Position numbers and translations under genes: made by a program. Shown in pieces: positions 1 through 8,342 of a stretch of 64,000 nt of DNA. Numbering within the stretch: the stretch's first letter is position 1; each line of letters opens with the position of its first letter. The notes beneath the pieces are model-generated. The model did not search any database. It was not told the DNA's origin and saw nothing but the letters and a program-made list of their open reading frames with translations. The DNA is from Mycolicibacterium setense (GTDB taxonomy: Bacteria; Actinomycetota; Actinomycetes; Mycobacteriales; Mycobacteriaceae), in contig NZ_JTJW01000003.1 of NCBI RefSeq assembly GCF_000805385.1, forward strand, positions 868,001 to 932,000, in the 5' to 3' direction.

Positions 1-324
1 ATCCTGTTGACCGGCGCCACATTCGACGGGCATCGCGCTGTCGCACTCGGCCTGGGGAGCCGGGTGTTGCCGGCCGATCAGGTGCTGCCCGCCGCACTGG
101 AACTCGCGCACGACATCGCGGTCAACACCGCACCGATGTCGGTCGCGGCCAGCAAGCGGCTGCTGTGGGATTCCTACGACCTCGACCGGGCCGCCGTCGG
201 CACGAGGGAGACCGAGATCCACCGGCGCCTGATGGCACACGATGACGCCCGCGAAGGTGTGCGCGCCTACGTCGAACGGCGGGACCCGCGCTGGTCGGGT
301 CGCCCCGTCGACCCGACTAGCTGA
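1..324 (+). CDS. Enoyl-CoA hydratase/isomerase family protein, C-terminal part
   Basis: The reading frame is open from the first base, so the N-terminal part, including the oxyanion-hole segments, lies outside the window. The 107 visible residues fit the C-terminal helices of the crotonase family: an AVALGLGSRVLP-type segment, then APMSVAASKRLL, where 'A-p-xs-v-xxxK' is typical, then a charged tail. Crotonases hydrate or isomerise acyl-CoA thioesters, usually in fatty-acid or sterol side-chain beta-oxidation, but the substrate cannot be told from this fragment. It converges on pncA, and the two 3' ends overlap by 8 bp. Confidence 0.8.
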   Translation: MLLTGATFDGHRAVALGLGSRVLPADQVLPAALELAHDIAVNTAPMSVAASKRLLWDSYDLDRAAVGTRETEIHRRLMAHDDAREGVRAYVERRDPRWSGRPVDPTS

Positions 325-883
325 TTTGCGCTCCGGCCGTGCGTAGTTGGTCGAGCGCCGCCGTCGAACTCTCGCTCGCCACGCCTGCCGTCAACCCGGT
401 GATCACGCGGGTACGCAGCCCGGCCTTGATCGCGTCGGCAGCGGTCGCGGCCACGCAGTAGTCGGTGGCGATGCCCACCACGTCGACCGCTTCGACACCG
501 CGCTCGGCCAGCCAGTCGGCCAACGTCGTCCCGGACTCGTCGACACCCTCGAAACCGCTGTAGGCCGCCGAATAGTGGCCCTTCTCGAACACCGCCTCGA
601 CCGCCGCCGGATCGAAGTCGGCATGAAAAGCGGCTCCGGGCGTGTCGGCGACGCAATGCCGTGGCCACGACGTCCGATAGTCGGGGGTGTCGGAGAAATG
701 CTCACCCGGGTCGATGTGAAAATCCTTGGTGGCCACCACGTGGTCGTATCCGTGATCGCCGGCCAGCAGTGCGGTGATGCCACGCGCCACCGCGGCCCCA
801 CCCGCGACCGCCAGCGACCCGCCTTCGCAGAAATCGTTCTGTACGTCGACGACGATGAGTGCCCGAGTCTTGGACATCTGCAT
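317..883 (-). CDS. pncA: Nicotinamidase / pyrazinamidase PncA
   Basis: Hydrolyses nicotinamide to nicotinate in the NAD salvage cycle. In mycobacteria it also activates the prodrug pyrazinamide. Numbered from the start at 883, all residues of the family active site are present: catalytic Asp13, Lys101 and Cys143, and metal ligands Asp54, His56, His62 and His76. Each is offset by five from the M. tuberculosis numbering (8, 96, 138, 49, 51, 57, 71). At 188 residues the length is normal. A second ATG at 877 would give a start like that of other mycobacterial PncA proteins. It begins 10 bp after the stop of the membrane-protein gene upstream, so it is probably the last gene of that operon. Confidence 0.95.
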   Translation of the reverse strand: MQMSKTRALIVVDVQNDFCEGGSLAVAGGAAVARGITALLAGDHGYDHVVATKDFHIDPGEHFSDTPDYRTSWPRHCVADTPGAAFHADFDPAAVEAVFEKGHYSAAYSGFEGVDESGTTLADWLAERGVEAVDVVGIATDYCVAATAADAIKAGLRTRVITGLTAGVASESSTAALDQLRTAGAQIS

Positions 884-893
884 GATCCCGACG

Positions 894-2180
894 CTACCCG
901 CCGAACAGCAGGTACAGCCCGGTGAAGGTGTAGCCGACCATCACGAGCATCGTCGCGAGCTGACCGGTGAGCTGGTGTGGTTTCGGCAGCAGGCGCAGTG
1001 CCCGGTCATGCGCCGCGATCACCCCGGCGACATGACCGGCCAGCACGAATCCGACCTTGAGACTGGCCAGAAGCGTCGGGTGGACCGACAGGAAGTAGCT
1101 GACCTGTAGGTCATGCAGCCCGAACAGCAGGATCACCGCCTGCTGGCCGCGCTCCACCAGATAGGACAGGTAGTGCGCGAAGACGTAGCCGATGACGATC
1201 GGGATGAGGGAATGCGCCATCAGACCGGGCAACTCGCGTCGCAGCCGACGGTCGACGCCTCCGGTGGTGCGGGTGGCGGCCCAGAATGTGGCCGCCACCG
1301 TGGCCGCGAACACCAGCAGGCCCGCGGTACGGATCAGGCTGGCGCTCAGCGGCGATGCCGAATGTGCGTCGACGAAATCGCGCCACTGGGGCATCGCCGA
1401 GAAACTGTCGAACGCGGTGGAACCCAGCAGCACCGCCAGCACGGCGACGAGCCCGGGCCGCACCGGCAGTGAGGGCAGGTGATCGAACGGATTGCCCAGC
1501 ACCATCCGCCCGTCGTGGCGGCGCAGCGGCGAGAGTCTCGACACCACCGTGCTGTAGACCTCGAACGGGTCGGCGCTCTCCAACCATCGTTGCCCGAAGC
1601 ACAATGCGCCGGTGAACGTCACCACCAGGTAGACCAGGAGCCAGTTACGAATGGCCGCAACGGAACCCGGGTCGGGGCTGGCCAGCTCCAGCCAGACGAA
1701 CGCGAAAAGGCCGACGGCCGCAGGCCAGTAGCCGATGCGTTCCGGATAGTGCCAACGGCTGCGACCAGGCAGAAACCGGTACACCGCGCGGACGGGTGAG
1801 ATCAGCCGCCACACCGGGCCGAACAACACCGAGGCCGCGACCACACCCACCCACAGCAGCACATAGAAGACCAACGGCAGCGGATTGGCATCCGCCGGCC
1901 GGGTCAGGGCGGTGTAGGCGACCCAACCCGTGAGGGCCAGCGAGCCGATACCGACGGCCCAGCGCGTCACCGCGGAATCCAGACTGGTCGTCACCCAGGA
2001 CGGAAGTGGCAGGCCCGGCTTGTCCGGATCGAACCGGGGCTGCCGCCAGGCCAGCGCCACCACCGCAAAGGTGAACGTCAGCGTCCACGCCGCGCCGATC
2101 AGCGCATACGTGTAGGGAATCGGAAGATCGGTCGAACCGCCCAGACCATGGGCCAGTAGAGCGGTCGACGCGGGCGTCAC
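894..2180 (-). CDS. Polytopic membrane protein of unknown function
   Basis: A 428-residue integral membrane protein with about ten hydrophobic helices. The N-terminus contains HGLGGSTDLPIP just before the first helix, and His and Trp residues lie near helix ends (for example a YVFAHYLSYLVERGQQA segment late in the protein). From memory it resembles actinobacterial membrane proteins that carry the doubtful label 'fenitrothion hydrolase'; I see no hydrolase motif. Its ATG overlaps the lipoprotein stop by 4 bp (ATGA), so it is translationally coupled to that gene. The operon holds a cupredoxin-like lipoprotein and a 13-helix membrane protein, so a role in metal or redox handling at the membrane is possible but unproved. 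Confidence 0.7.
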   Translation of the reverse strand: MTPASTALLAHGLGGSTDLPIPYTYALIGAAWTLTFTFAVVALAWRQPRFDPDKPGLPLPSWVTTSLDSAVTRWAVGIGSLALTGWVAYTALTRPADANPLPLVFYVLLWVGVVAASVLFGPVWRLISPVRAVYRFLPGRSRWHYPERIGYWPAAVGLFAFVWLELASPDPGSVAAIRNWLLVYLVVTFTGALCFGQRWLESADPFEVYSTVVSRLSPLRRHDGRMVLGNPFDHLPSLPVRPGLVAVLAVLLGSTAFDSFSAMPQWRDFVDAHSASPLSASLIRTAGLLVFAATVAATFWAATRTTGGVDRRLRRELPGLMAHSLIPIVIGYVFAHYLSYLVERGQQAVILLFGLHDLQVSYFLSVHPTLLASLKVGFVLAGHVAGVIAAHDRALRLLPKPHQLTGQLATMLVMVGYTFTGLYLLFGG

Positions 2181-2617
2181 TGCTGCACTTGCACGCTGGC
2201 GATCGTGCGGTTCAGGTGATGCAGCTCGATGTCGACGGTGCCCGGCACGTCGACGGTGAATTGGAACTGCTGGCCGTTGCGCGGCTCGATCTTGAAGCTG
2301 TGCTCGGGATTGGAGTGCACATGCAACTCATCGGCGGCGTCGCTGTTCACCCGCACCACGATCGGCTCGTCGGCCTTGCCCTGAAACTGCTTGTTGGTCG
2401 GGGTCACCTCACCGCCCTTGATGGTGACGTCGATCAACAGCCGGTTCGGTGCCTGCTGGGGGTTGGTCATGTCCGACGGATTGACCGTGGTGGCCGACGG
2501 GGTGGCCGAACCGGCTGCGCCGTCGGTCTTCTGAGACTCGCCGGAGCCGCCGCAACCGGCCGTCACCAGGGTGAGAGCAGACGCCAGGACGATGACAGTG
2601 CGTTTGAGGATGATCAC
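2177..2617 (-). CDS. Cupredoxin-like lipoprotein
   Basis: A 146-residue exported lipoprotein. A basic N-terminus and hydrophobic stretch are followed by the lipobox LVTAGC at about residues 17-22, so the mature protein should be anchored by Cys22 at the outer face of the membrane. A Ser/Thr/Gly-rich linker precedes a beta-rich domain of about 85 residues with the pattern of cupredoxin-like folds: VTIKGGEVTP, FQGKADEPIVVRV, ELHVHSNPEHSF, then a C-terminal VDIELHHLNRTIASVQV strand. The HVHSNPEH and ELHH segments give several histidines that could bind copper, but no classical Cys-His-Met type 1 set is complete. It overlaps both neighbours by 4 bp. Function unknown. Confidence 0.75.
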   Translation of the reverse strand: MIILKRTVIVLASALTLVTAGCGGSGESQKTDGAAGSATPSATTVNPSDMTNPQQAPNRLLIDVTIKGGEVTPTNKQFQGKADEPIVVRVNSDAADELHVHSNPEHSFKIEPRNGQQFQFTVDVPGTVDIELHHLNRTIASVQVQQ

Positions 2618-2796
2618 GGTGAACCATCTTCGCTTGAGGACTCCGTACGTTCATCTTGAGCGTCATCACGCGGCTCCCCGCCGCCGCGGCGGTCGCGCAT
2701 CGCCACGTACACCACCACACCCACCACGACGACCGCCGGAGCGAACGCCGGCAACGCCAACAGCAACGTGTGGTCAGCCTGGTAGACGGGATCCAT
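2614..2796 (-). CDS. Small single-pass membrane protein
   Basis: A 60-residue protein. A short acidic start (MDPVYQADHT) precedes one hydrophobic segment with the core ALPAFAPAVVVVGVVVYVAM, then a charged, hydrophilic C-tail ending in SSSEDGSP. I chose the ATG at 2796 because it overlaps the stop of the upstream 610-residue gene in an ATGA arrangement, and the gene's own stop overlaps the lipoprotein start in the same way. The frame stays open further upstream, but that stretch is antisense-like shadow sequence. It is probably an accessory subunit of the membrane complex encoded by this operon. No family recognised. Confidence 0.7.
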   Translation of the reverse strand: MDPVYQADHTLLLALPAFAPAVVVVGVVVYVAMRDRRGGGEPRDDAQDERTESSSEDGSP

Positions 2797-4628
2797 CACG
2801 TCAGTCCGGCAGGTTCGCGGCCCGCGGCCATCTCCCTGGCGTTGATCCGGCCGGCACCCCAGGTCAGCCCCGCGATCAGAATCAGAGTGCACACCAGCAC
2901 CACCAGAGAAGCCACGTTGTACAGCCAGGTCGGGTGGTCGAGGTTGCGCTCGCGCTGCAGAATCGTGATCTCCTGCACGAACTCCCGGTTGCTCGAGGCC
3001 AGCGCCGGCGTCTCGGTGGCACCGATCCCCGGATCGGCGGGCAGGAAGATCGGCACACCGGCCATGGTGTTTCCGTCCTGCACGCGCAGCAGGGTCTTCC
3101 AACTGCCCGAAACCGGGATGGGCCGCGTCGAGCGGTAATGGCCCGGGCCCGCCTTCTCCAGGCGATCGATCACCAGACCCCGATCGTTGTCCAGACCACC
3201 CTGCCACGCCAGGATCGACACCCACTCGGGGTCGTCGCTGATCAGATCGTCCGGCGTGATCTGCACATCGGCCGAGGCCATGCGCTGGCCGTTGCGCTCC
3301 GGCAGATCAGTCAAAGTGATGGTGGCACTGGCATTTTGCGGAACCTCGGTGCGCAGACCGTTGGCCACCGCACCGCCGATCACCAGCACCGTGGCCACCA
3401 CGATGGAGATACCCACCGCGGGCCTGGGTAGTGGTTGCCCGGTCAGTACCAGGGCCAGCAGCGCTCCGCACAGACCCATCGCGATGGCCACCGGGATCGC
3501 CATCGCCAGCGCCTCACCCCACATGCTCGTCGGCCACGGATAGTGGTAGACCGCGCCGATCCACAACGATTCCAGCCACAGTCCGACGGTCGCCACGCCG
3601 AGACCGGACACCGCGCCAAAAAGGGTGGGGCGCTTGACAAGCGGGGTGAGTGCGATCAATTCGACCACCAGTGCCGGCCCGAGGTAGAGCGCGAACCAGC
3701 TCGTCGGCGCACCGAGTACCGGGCCGACGACGAGGGACACCGCCCCACGCAGGGCCAAGGCGAACCCGGCGGCGATCAATGCTGCGCCCGGGCCGAGCAC
3801 CAGCCGGGCCGCGACGGCGGCCAGCGCCGCGGCCGCCGCGATCATCATCGGCTGCAGCACCAGGCGGAATTGTTCGACACCGAAGTCGTATTCGATCTGG
3901 AACACCGAGAGCCCGATGAACAGGCCGCCGAACGACAGGAAGTAGAGGAACTTGTTGAACTTGCTGTCCTCGGCCACGCCTTCCGGGCCCATCGCCACGC
4001 GGCCCTCGTGCTCCAACAACAGCACGGCGATCAGTGACAACCCCGCGCCGCCGATCAACATCAAATGCGTTGGCCCCCAGAGCGTGACATCTTGACCGAA
4101 GATGCGGTGCCAGATGTCGTCGAGCGGGAAGCCGATGAGTGCGTACAGCCCGCACAGCGCCATCAGCACGCCGCCCACCGGGGCGTACCAGCTGCGGGTG
4201 ATCCGGATGGCGGCCGGACCGGGCTTGTCGTAGGGCAGCACGATGGCCATCGAGCCGGCGATGAACAGCAGAAAGAGCCCGATCAGGATGAAGTAATGCG
4301 CGGGGTTGGCCAGCGGGCCTTCGTCACGTCCTTTGCCGATGTGCAGGCTGACGTCCCAGATGAACCCGAACAGCGCGCAGATGATGGTCGCGGTGAACAG
4401 GAACACCTGCAACGCCACCCACGGCGGGCGGTGGAACTTGCGGCCCAGCCACTCGGCGAAGTCGTTCAGCCACGTGATGCGGCGGTTGCGGTGCAGGTAA
4501 CCGATCCACAGCAGCGCCACGGTGACGATCATGGCGACCACCGACATGCCGATCACCTGGTCGAGTGCGGCACCACCGCCTTCGGTACCGGCAGCCGCGG
4601 TGAGCGTGACATTCGGTGAGCCCATCAT
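2796..4628 (-). CDS. Large polytopic membrane protein with extracytoplasmic beta domain
   Basis: A 610-residue protein with about twelve membrane helices in residues 20-410. A soluble extracytoplasmic domain follows at about 420-560, containing SATITLTDLPERNG and VSGSWKTLLRVQDG, which looks like FixH/YtkA- or CopC-type beta domains. One last helix lies near residues 570-595. His residues sit at helix ends (GPTHLMLIGG, NPAHYFILIG). It is the first gene of an operon of four overlapping genes that probably also reads into pncA. A GGAGG ribosome site stands just before paired ATGs at 4628 and 4625. No family assigned; a transport or cofactor-assembly role is inference from the cupredoxin-like lipoprotein partner. 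Confidence 0.7.
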   Translation of the reverse strand: MMGSPNVTLTAAAGTEGGGAALDQVIGMSVVAMIVTVALLWIGYLHRNRRITWLNDFAEWLGRKFHRPPWVALQVFLFTATIICALFGFIWDVSLHIGKGRDEGPLANPAHYFILIGLFLLFIAGSMAIVLPYDKPGPAAIRITRSWYAPVGGVLMALCGLYALIGFPLDDIWHRIFGQDVTLWGPTHLMLIGGAGLSLIAVLLLEHEGRVAMGPEGVAEDSKFNKFLYFLSFGGLFIGLSVFQIEYDFGVEQFRLVLQPMMIAAAAALAAVAARLVLGPGAALIAAGFALALRGAVSLVVGPVLGAPTSWFALYLGPALVVELIALTPLVKRPTLFGAVSGLGVATVGLWLESLWIGAVYHYPWPTSMWGEALAMAIPVAIAMGLCGALLALVLTGQPLPRPAVGISIVVATVLVIGGAVANGLRTEVPQNASATITLTDLPERNGQRMASADVQITPDDLISDDPEWVSILAWQGGLDNDRGLVIDRLEKAGPGHYRSTRPIPVSGSWKTLLRVQDGNTMAGVPIFLPADPGIGATETPALASSNREFVQEITILQRERNLDHPTWLYNVASLVVLVCTLILIAGLTWGAGRINAREMAAGREPAGLT

Positions 4629-4697
4629 GACCTCCGGTCGACTGGCAATCGTGTGACTGATGTTGCCAGAACCGGCCTGCTCGAAACAGACGTTCGG

Positions 4698-5492
4698 TCA
4701 GCTCCAGGGCGTGACGGGGCGCTCCATACGTTCGCCGTCGACAAATACGTCGACACGTTCGTCGAAGAAGCAGACGTGGTCGCGGACCTGCACCGCGTCG
4801 ATCAAGGGTTCGTGGTAGGACCAGGCCAGATCGGCGGGGCCGCCGACGGGCGAATAGTAGGTGGCCCGGCCCTTGTACGCGCAGTACGTGACGGTGTTGC
4901 TGACATCGAGCGGGACGGTCACATCCGTGCGCGGAAGATAGTGCCGGGTGGGCAGCCCTGTCTCGAATAGCAGCATGGCACTGGAGGATTCGGCCAGCAC
5001 CGTTCCGTCGAGCTCGATGCGGATGCGTCGTCGGCTGCGCCGGATGTCGATCCGGTGGAACGGGTCATGCGGATGCGCGACGATCGGCTCGTCCTCCTCG
5101 CGCCACTCGAAGGACGCGAAGTCGAGGATCAGGTAGTCGGCCAGCTCCGGATCGTCGGGCCGAAAGGCCGCGGCTGCGCCGGACTCACCACCGGCGATGA
5201 CGTCGAACGAGGTCCCTGGGCAGGTATGTGCGGTGAAAGGTACCGACGGGTCGAGGAAGCCGGGGATCTCGTCATCGCCCACATCCCCGCCCGCCGGAAC
5301 CAGTTGTGCTGTCAACGCCGAACGCGGCACCGCGTACGTCGGCACCGGCCGGCGCGGTTCCCACACCAGGATGGCAGCGCTGGTGTCGGCCACCGGCTCA
5401 CCACCCAGGCAGACCCGAATCCGTTTGGCGGTGGGCTGGTATCGAAGAGTATCCAACGTGCTGCCCAACAGATCGGCCATTTTCACTGCCAT
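4698..5492 (-). CDS. DUF427 domain protein with two tandem domains
   Basis: A 264-residue soluble protein made of two copies of the small beta-rich DUF427 domain. The first copy has KRIRVCLGGEPVADTSAAILVWE followed by PTYAVPRSAL; the second has RRIRIELDGTVLAESSSAMLLFE, HYLPRTDVTVPL, TYCAYKGRATYYSP and YHEPLIDAVQVRDHVCFFDERVDVFVDG. The second half is very close in pattern to the single-domain protein at 19651. The biochemical role of DUF427 is not established. It is monocistronic, with its own short upstream region, and the first 20 residues place the start at 5492. Confidence 0.85.
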   Translation of the reverse strand: MAVKMADLLGSTLDTLRYQPTAKRIRVCLGGEPVADTSAAILVWEPRRPVPTYAVPRSALTAQLVPAGGDVGDDEIPGFLDPSVPFTAHTCPGTSFDVIAGGESGAAAAFRPDDPELADYLILDFASFEWREEDEPIVAHPHDPFHRIDIRRSRRRIRIELDGTVLAESSSAMLLFETGLPTRHYLPRTDVTVPLDVSNTVTYCAYKGRATYYSPVGGPADLAWSYHEPLIDAVQVRDHVCFFDERVDVFVDGERMERPVTPWS

Positions 5493-5539
5493 GCGGTCAT
5501 TATCGACTCCGACGGCGGCGGCTGTCTGCTACTTCACGT

Positions 5540-5830
5540 CTACTTCACGTCGACGTAGATGGTCCGCAGGGTGAGTGCACTGAGCGTGTCGGTGCGGCTG
5601 AAGTTCGGCCCGGGCCGCACGGCGACCACCGATGCCTTGTCCAGCGGTGCGGAACCCAGACGGTTGACGATCACCGTGTAGCCCTGGGACTGAAGCTCTC
5701 TGATGGTCTGCTCGGCATTGCTGGGGCCACTGGGCGCCGCCGTTGCGGCCCCGGCCGATCCGATGACTGCCGCCACCGCAACGCCCACGGCCGCGGCGAC
5801 GATTCGTGACTTGGCGATGGTGTCTCGCAC
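5540..5830 (-). CDS. Small secreted protein
   Basis: A 96-residue protein with a classical signal peptide: basic MRDTIAKSR, a hydrophobic core rich in Ala/Val, and probable cleavage after the AAA of GAATAAP at about residue 32. The mature part of some 64 residues contains AEQTIRELQSQGYTVIVNRLG and ends in YVDVK, a pattern shared by small exported mycobacterial proteins of unknown function that fold as a compact alpha/beta unit. It has no cysteine. It diverges from the peptidase-like gene at 5879 across a very short gap. Confidence 0.8.
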   Translation of the reverse strand: MRDTIAKSRIVAAAVGVAVAAVIGSAGAATAAPSGPSNAEQTIRELQSQGYTVIVNRLGSAPLDKASVVAVRPGPNFSRTDTLSALTLRTIYVDVK

Positions 5831-5878
5831 TGGAATGCGCCTCCTGTTGTGATTCGCGGCGTTTCGATACGCTGCGAT

Positions 5879-6502
5879 ATGTCCGGTAGAACCGGCAGCT
5901 CAGAAGCTTTAGTTCCGATGGCAGAAATTGATCGCATCAATGACCGGATCTGTGTGAAGCCAGCGAAATTGGCGGCCTTGCGGCTACGGCAGCGCGACGG
6001 GGTGACGTGCGGCCCGACAGTTGCGGTGGTGGCCGGTGCCGTGCTGGACCACACGTATCGCGAGGAGTTGCTGCATCCCGACGGCGCGGCCTGGTTCGCC
6101 GCGGAACAGGGCCGAATACACGCTGCCGTCAACCGGATCTGGCCGCGGCAACTCGGGACCACGCCCGCGGGGATGGCCCGTGCGCTGACCGACCACAGCG
6201 CGAAACGCGGAGTCACATACCGATGGCGGCGCTTTCGCGGCGCGGGCGACGCGTTGTCGGATGTGCGGAATGCCATCGCCGGAGGTTGGCCGGTGGCGAT
6301 GCTCATCGGCGAGCGCGGAATTCCGCGGCACTGGGTGCTGATCCTCGGCGCCGTCGACGCGGACGGGGATGTCCTGGAGTGTTACGAACCGTCGTCGGGC
6401 AAGGTGCTGCCCGTCGATGTCGCGGCTGTGCGCGGTGCCCGGCTGACCGGGCTGGGATTTCCCCGGCCGTTCGCGTTCGTCGTGCCGCGCGACGGCCACT
6501 AA
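5879..6502 (+). CDS. Cysteine peptidase-like (C39/papain-fold) protein
   Basis: A protein of 207 residues. DGVTCGPTVAVVAGAV supplies a probable catalytic cysteine at a helix start, and RHWVLILGAVDADGDVLECYEPSSGKV supplies the matching histidine strand, the layout of C39-like cysteine peptidases and related papain-fold proteins. The central part is helical. No signal peptide or membrane helix is visible, so it is probably cytoplasmic. I chose the ATG at 5879; a GTG at 5849 and an ATG at 5918 are alternatives. Substrate unknown. The PPOX gene follows after 9 bp, so the two are probably cotranscribed. Confidence 0.6.
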   Translation: MSGRTGSSEALVPMAEIDRINDRICVKPAKLAALRLRQRDGVTCGPTVAVVAGAVLDHTYREELLHPDGAAWFAAEQGRIHAAVNRIWPRQLGTTPAGMARALTDHSAKRGVTYRWRRFRGAGDALSDVRNAIAGGWPVAMLIGERGIPRHWVLILGAVDADGDVLECYEPSSGKVLPVDVAAVRGARLTGLGFPRPFAFVVPRDGH

Positions 6503-6511
6503 CGTCAGGAC

Positions 6512-6967
6512 ATGGCCCGAAAGTATGCGACCGCCGACACCGTAGGTCTCGATAAACTCCTGGAGTTCGTGCGACCACGACATCACATGGTGCTGACCAC
6601 GTTCCGCGCCGACGGCTCGCTGCAGACCTCGCCGGTGACGGGCGGGGTCGACGATCGCGGCCGCATCGTGATCGCCAGCTATCCGCAGCGGGCGAAGGCC
6701 GCCAACATCCGGCGCACGCCCCGGGCCAGCGTGACGGTGCTGTCCGAGGAGTTCAACGGACCGTACGTCCAAGTCGACGGTGAGGCCGAGGTGATCGGAC
6801 TGCCCCAAGCCGTGGAGCCGCTGGTCGACTACTTCCGAGCTGTCGCCGGTGAGCATCCCGACTGGGACGAATACCGGCAGGCGATGGTGGACCAGGGCAA
6901 GTGCCTGATCCGGATCACGCCCGCGCGGTGGGGCCCGATAGCCACGGGTGGATTCCCGCCGCCCTGA
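6512..6967 (+). CDS. PPOX-class (split beta-barrel) F420- or flavin-dependent oxidoreductase
   Basis: A 151-residue protein of the pyridoxamine-5'-phosphate-oxidase-like split-barrel fold. Signs are HHMVLTTFRADGSLQTSPVTGGVDDRG near the start, the KAANIRRTPRASVTV segment that usually lines the cofactor phosphate site, and VDGEAEVIG. The C-terminal EHPDWDEYRQAMVDQGKCLIRI pattern is like that of the F420-binding mycobacterial proteins of the Rv1155 type. These enzymes reduce or oxidise small molecules using F420 or FMN, and the substrate here is unknown. It lies 9 bp after the peptidase-like gene. A promoter and operator for the next operon follow directly. Confidence 0.85.
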   Translation: MARKYATADTVGLDKLLEFVRPRHHMVLTTFRADGSLQTSPVTGGVDDRGRIVIASYPQRAKAANIRRTPRASVTVLSEEFNGPYVQVDGEAEVIGLPQAVEPLVDYFRAVAGEHPDWDEYRQAMVDQGKCLIRITPARWGPIATGGFPPP

Positions 6968-7005
6968 ACGCCGGGCGACGCGTTGCGTTGGCTAGCAGGT
7001 CAAAC

Positions 7006-7028
7006 TATAGTCTGGACACATGTCCAGA
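7006..7028 (+). promoter_or_regulatory. Promoter with TetR-type operator (site A)
   Basis: A good -10 hexamer TATAGT (7006-7011) runs into the inverted repeat TCTGGACACATGTCCAGA (7011-7028), with perfect 8-bp arms and a 2-bp spacer. The expected transcription start lies inside the repeat, so a bound repressor would block initiation. The site closely resembles site B at 10862-10879, which covers the start of the TetR gene at 10871. It drives the glycosyltransferase operon. Confidence 0.7.
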
Positions 7029-7049
7029 GGGTTCGGAGTCGACGCGTGA
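7020..7049 (+). CDS. Possible leaderless upstream mini-ORF (9 codons)
   Basis: The ATG at 7020-7022 lies about 9 bp after the -10 hexamer, where a leaderless transcript would begin, and encodes MSRGFGVDA before a TGA. Its stop overlaps a GTG (7046) that opens a second mini-ORF of 14 codons ending at 7090, only 7 bp before the glycosyltransferase ATG. The chain of short frames could couple translation into the operon. No conservation data are available, so this is a prediction only. Confidence 0.35.
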   Translation: MSRGFGVDA

Positions 7050-7097
7050 GCGTGTATTCCCAGCTCAGCACGATTCCGGCCGTCGGGTGATCTGATT

Positions 7098-8342
7098 ATG
7101 CGTATCGCGTTGCTGTCCTATCGGAGCAAGACTCATTGCGGTGGCCAGGGCGTCTATGTACGCCATCTGAGCCGCGGCCTGGCCGAACTCGGCCACGACG
7201 TCGAGGTGTTCTCCGGCCAGCCCTACCCCGAGGGCCTGGACCCCCGGGTCACGTTGACCAAGGTCCCCAGCCTCGACCTGTACCGCGAGCCGGACCCGTT
7301 CCGCGTGCCGAGGCCCAGCGAGATCCGCGACCGCATCGACGCCCTGGAGCTGGCCACCATGTGGAGCGCCGGGTTTCCCGAGCCGCGGACCTTCACCATG
7401 CGGGTCGCCCGGATCCTGGCCGAGCGCCGCGACGAGTTCGACGTCGTCCACGACAACCAGAGCCTGGGCTCGGCGCTGCTGAAGATCGCCGGCCTGGGAC
7501 TGCCGGTGGTCGCCACGGTGCACCACCCCATCACCCGGGACCGAGTGGTCGAGATCGCCGCCGCCAAGTGGTGGCGCAAGCCGCTGGTCCGGCGTTGGTA
7601 CGGGTTCGCGGAGATGCAGAAGAAGGTGGCCCGCAGGATCCCCGAACTGCTCACCGTCTCGTCATCCTCGGCCGCCGACATCGCCGAGGACTTCGGCGTG
7701 GCACCGAGTCAGCTGCACATCGTGCCGCTGGGGGTGGACACCGAACTCTTCAAGCCTGCCGAACACCGGGTGAGCGGTCGCATCATCGCCATCGCCAGCG
7801 CGGACGTACCGCTCAAGGGCGTCAGCCATCTGCTGCATGCGGTGGCCCGGTTGCGGGTGGAACGCAACCTCGACGTGCAGTTGGTGTCGAAGCTCGAGCC
7901 GAACGGTCCGACCGAGAAACTGATCGCCGAACTGGGCATCTCCGACATCGTGCACAGCTCCAGCGGGCTGAGCGACGAGGAACTCGCCGCGCTGCTGGCA
8001 TCGGCCGAGGTGGCGTGTATCCCGTCGCTGTATGAAGGGTTCTCGCTGCCCGCCGTGGAAGCCATGGCCAGTGGCACCCCCATCGTGGCGAGCCGTGCGG
8101 GTGCGCTGCCCGAGGTGGTCGGCGACGACGGCACCTGCGCCCGGTTGGTGCGCCCGGCCGATGTCGACGAGTTGACCGCGGTGCTCGGCGAACTGCTCGA
8201 TTCACCGTTGGAGCGCCGCAAGCTCGGCGCGGCGGGCCGTCAGCGAGCGTTGGACGTCTTCAGTTGGGAATCGGTTGCCGCACAGACGGTATCGGTGTAC
8301 GAGATGGCCCGTGAGCGGACCAGAAAGGTAACGCAATGCTGA
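7098..8342 (+). CDS. GT4-family glycosyltransferase
   Basis: A 414-residue retaining glycosyltransferase of the GT-B fold. The N-terminal domain starts RIALLSYRSKTHCGGQGVYV, with a glycine-rich acceptor-side loop, and contains DVVHDNQSLGS. The C-terminal donor domain has LTVSSSSAADIAEDFGV, VPLGVDTELF and the EX7E motif EGFSLPAVE that holds the nucleotide sugar. It transfers a sugar from a nucleotide donor to an unidentified acceptor at the cytoplasmic side. The stop overlaps the methyltransferase start by 7 bp, so the products are made together. The first of three genes controlled from site A; acceptor and sugar cannot be read from the sequence. Confidence 0.9.
   Translation: MRIALLSYRSKTHCGGQGVYVRHLSRGLAELGHDVEVFSGQPYPEGLDPRVTLTKVPSLDLYREPDPFRVPRPSEIRDRIDALELATMWSAGFPEPRTFTMRVARILAERRDEFDVVHDNQSLGSALLKIAGLGLPVVATVHHPITRDRVVEIAAAKWWRKPLVRRWYGFAEMQKKVARRIPELLTVSSSSAADIAEDFGVAPSQLHIVPLGVDTELFKPAEHRVSGRIIAIASADVPLKGVSHLLHAVARLRVERNLDVQLVSKLEPNGPTEKLIAELGISDIVHSSSGLSDEELAALLASAEVACIPSLYEGFSLPAVEAMASGTPIVASRAGALPEVVGDDGTCARLVRPADVDELTAVLGELLDSPLERRKLGAAGRQRALDVFSWESVAAQTVSVYEMARERTRKVTQC

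Noticed and set aside
2796..3225. Upstream extension of the 60-residue membrane protein into a 203-codon frame
   Set aside because: The added part lies inside the coding sequence of the large membrane protein, and the ATGA overlap defines a better start.
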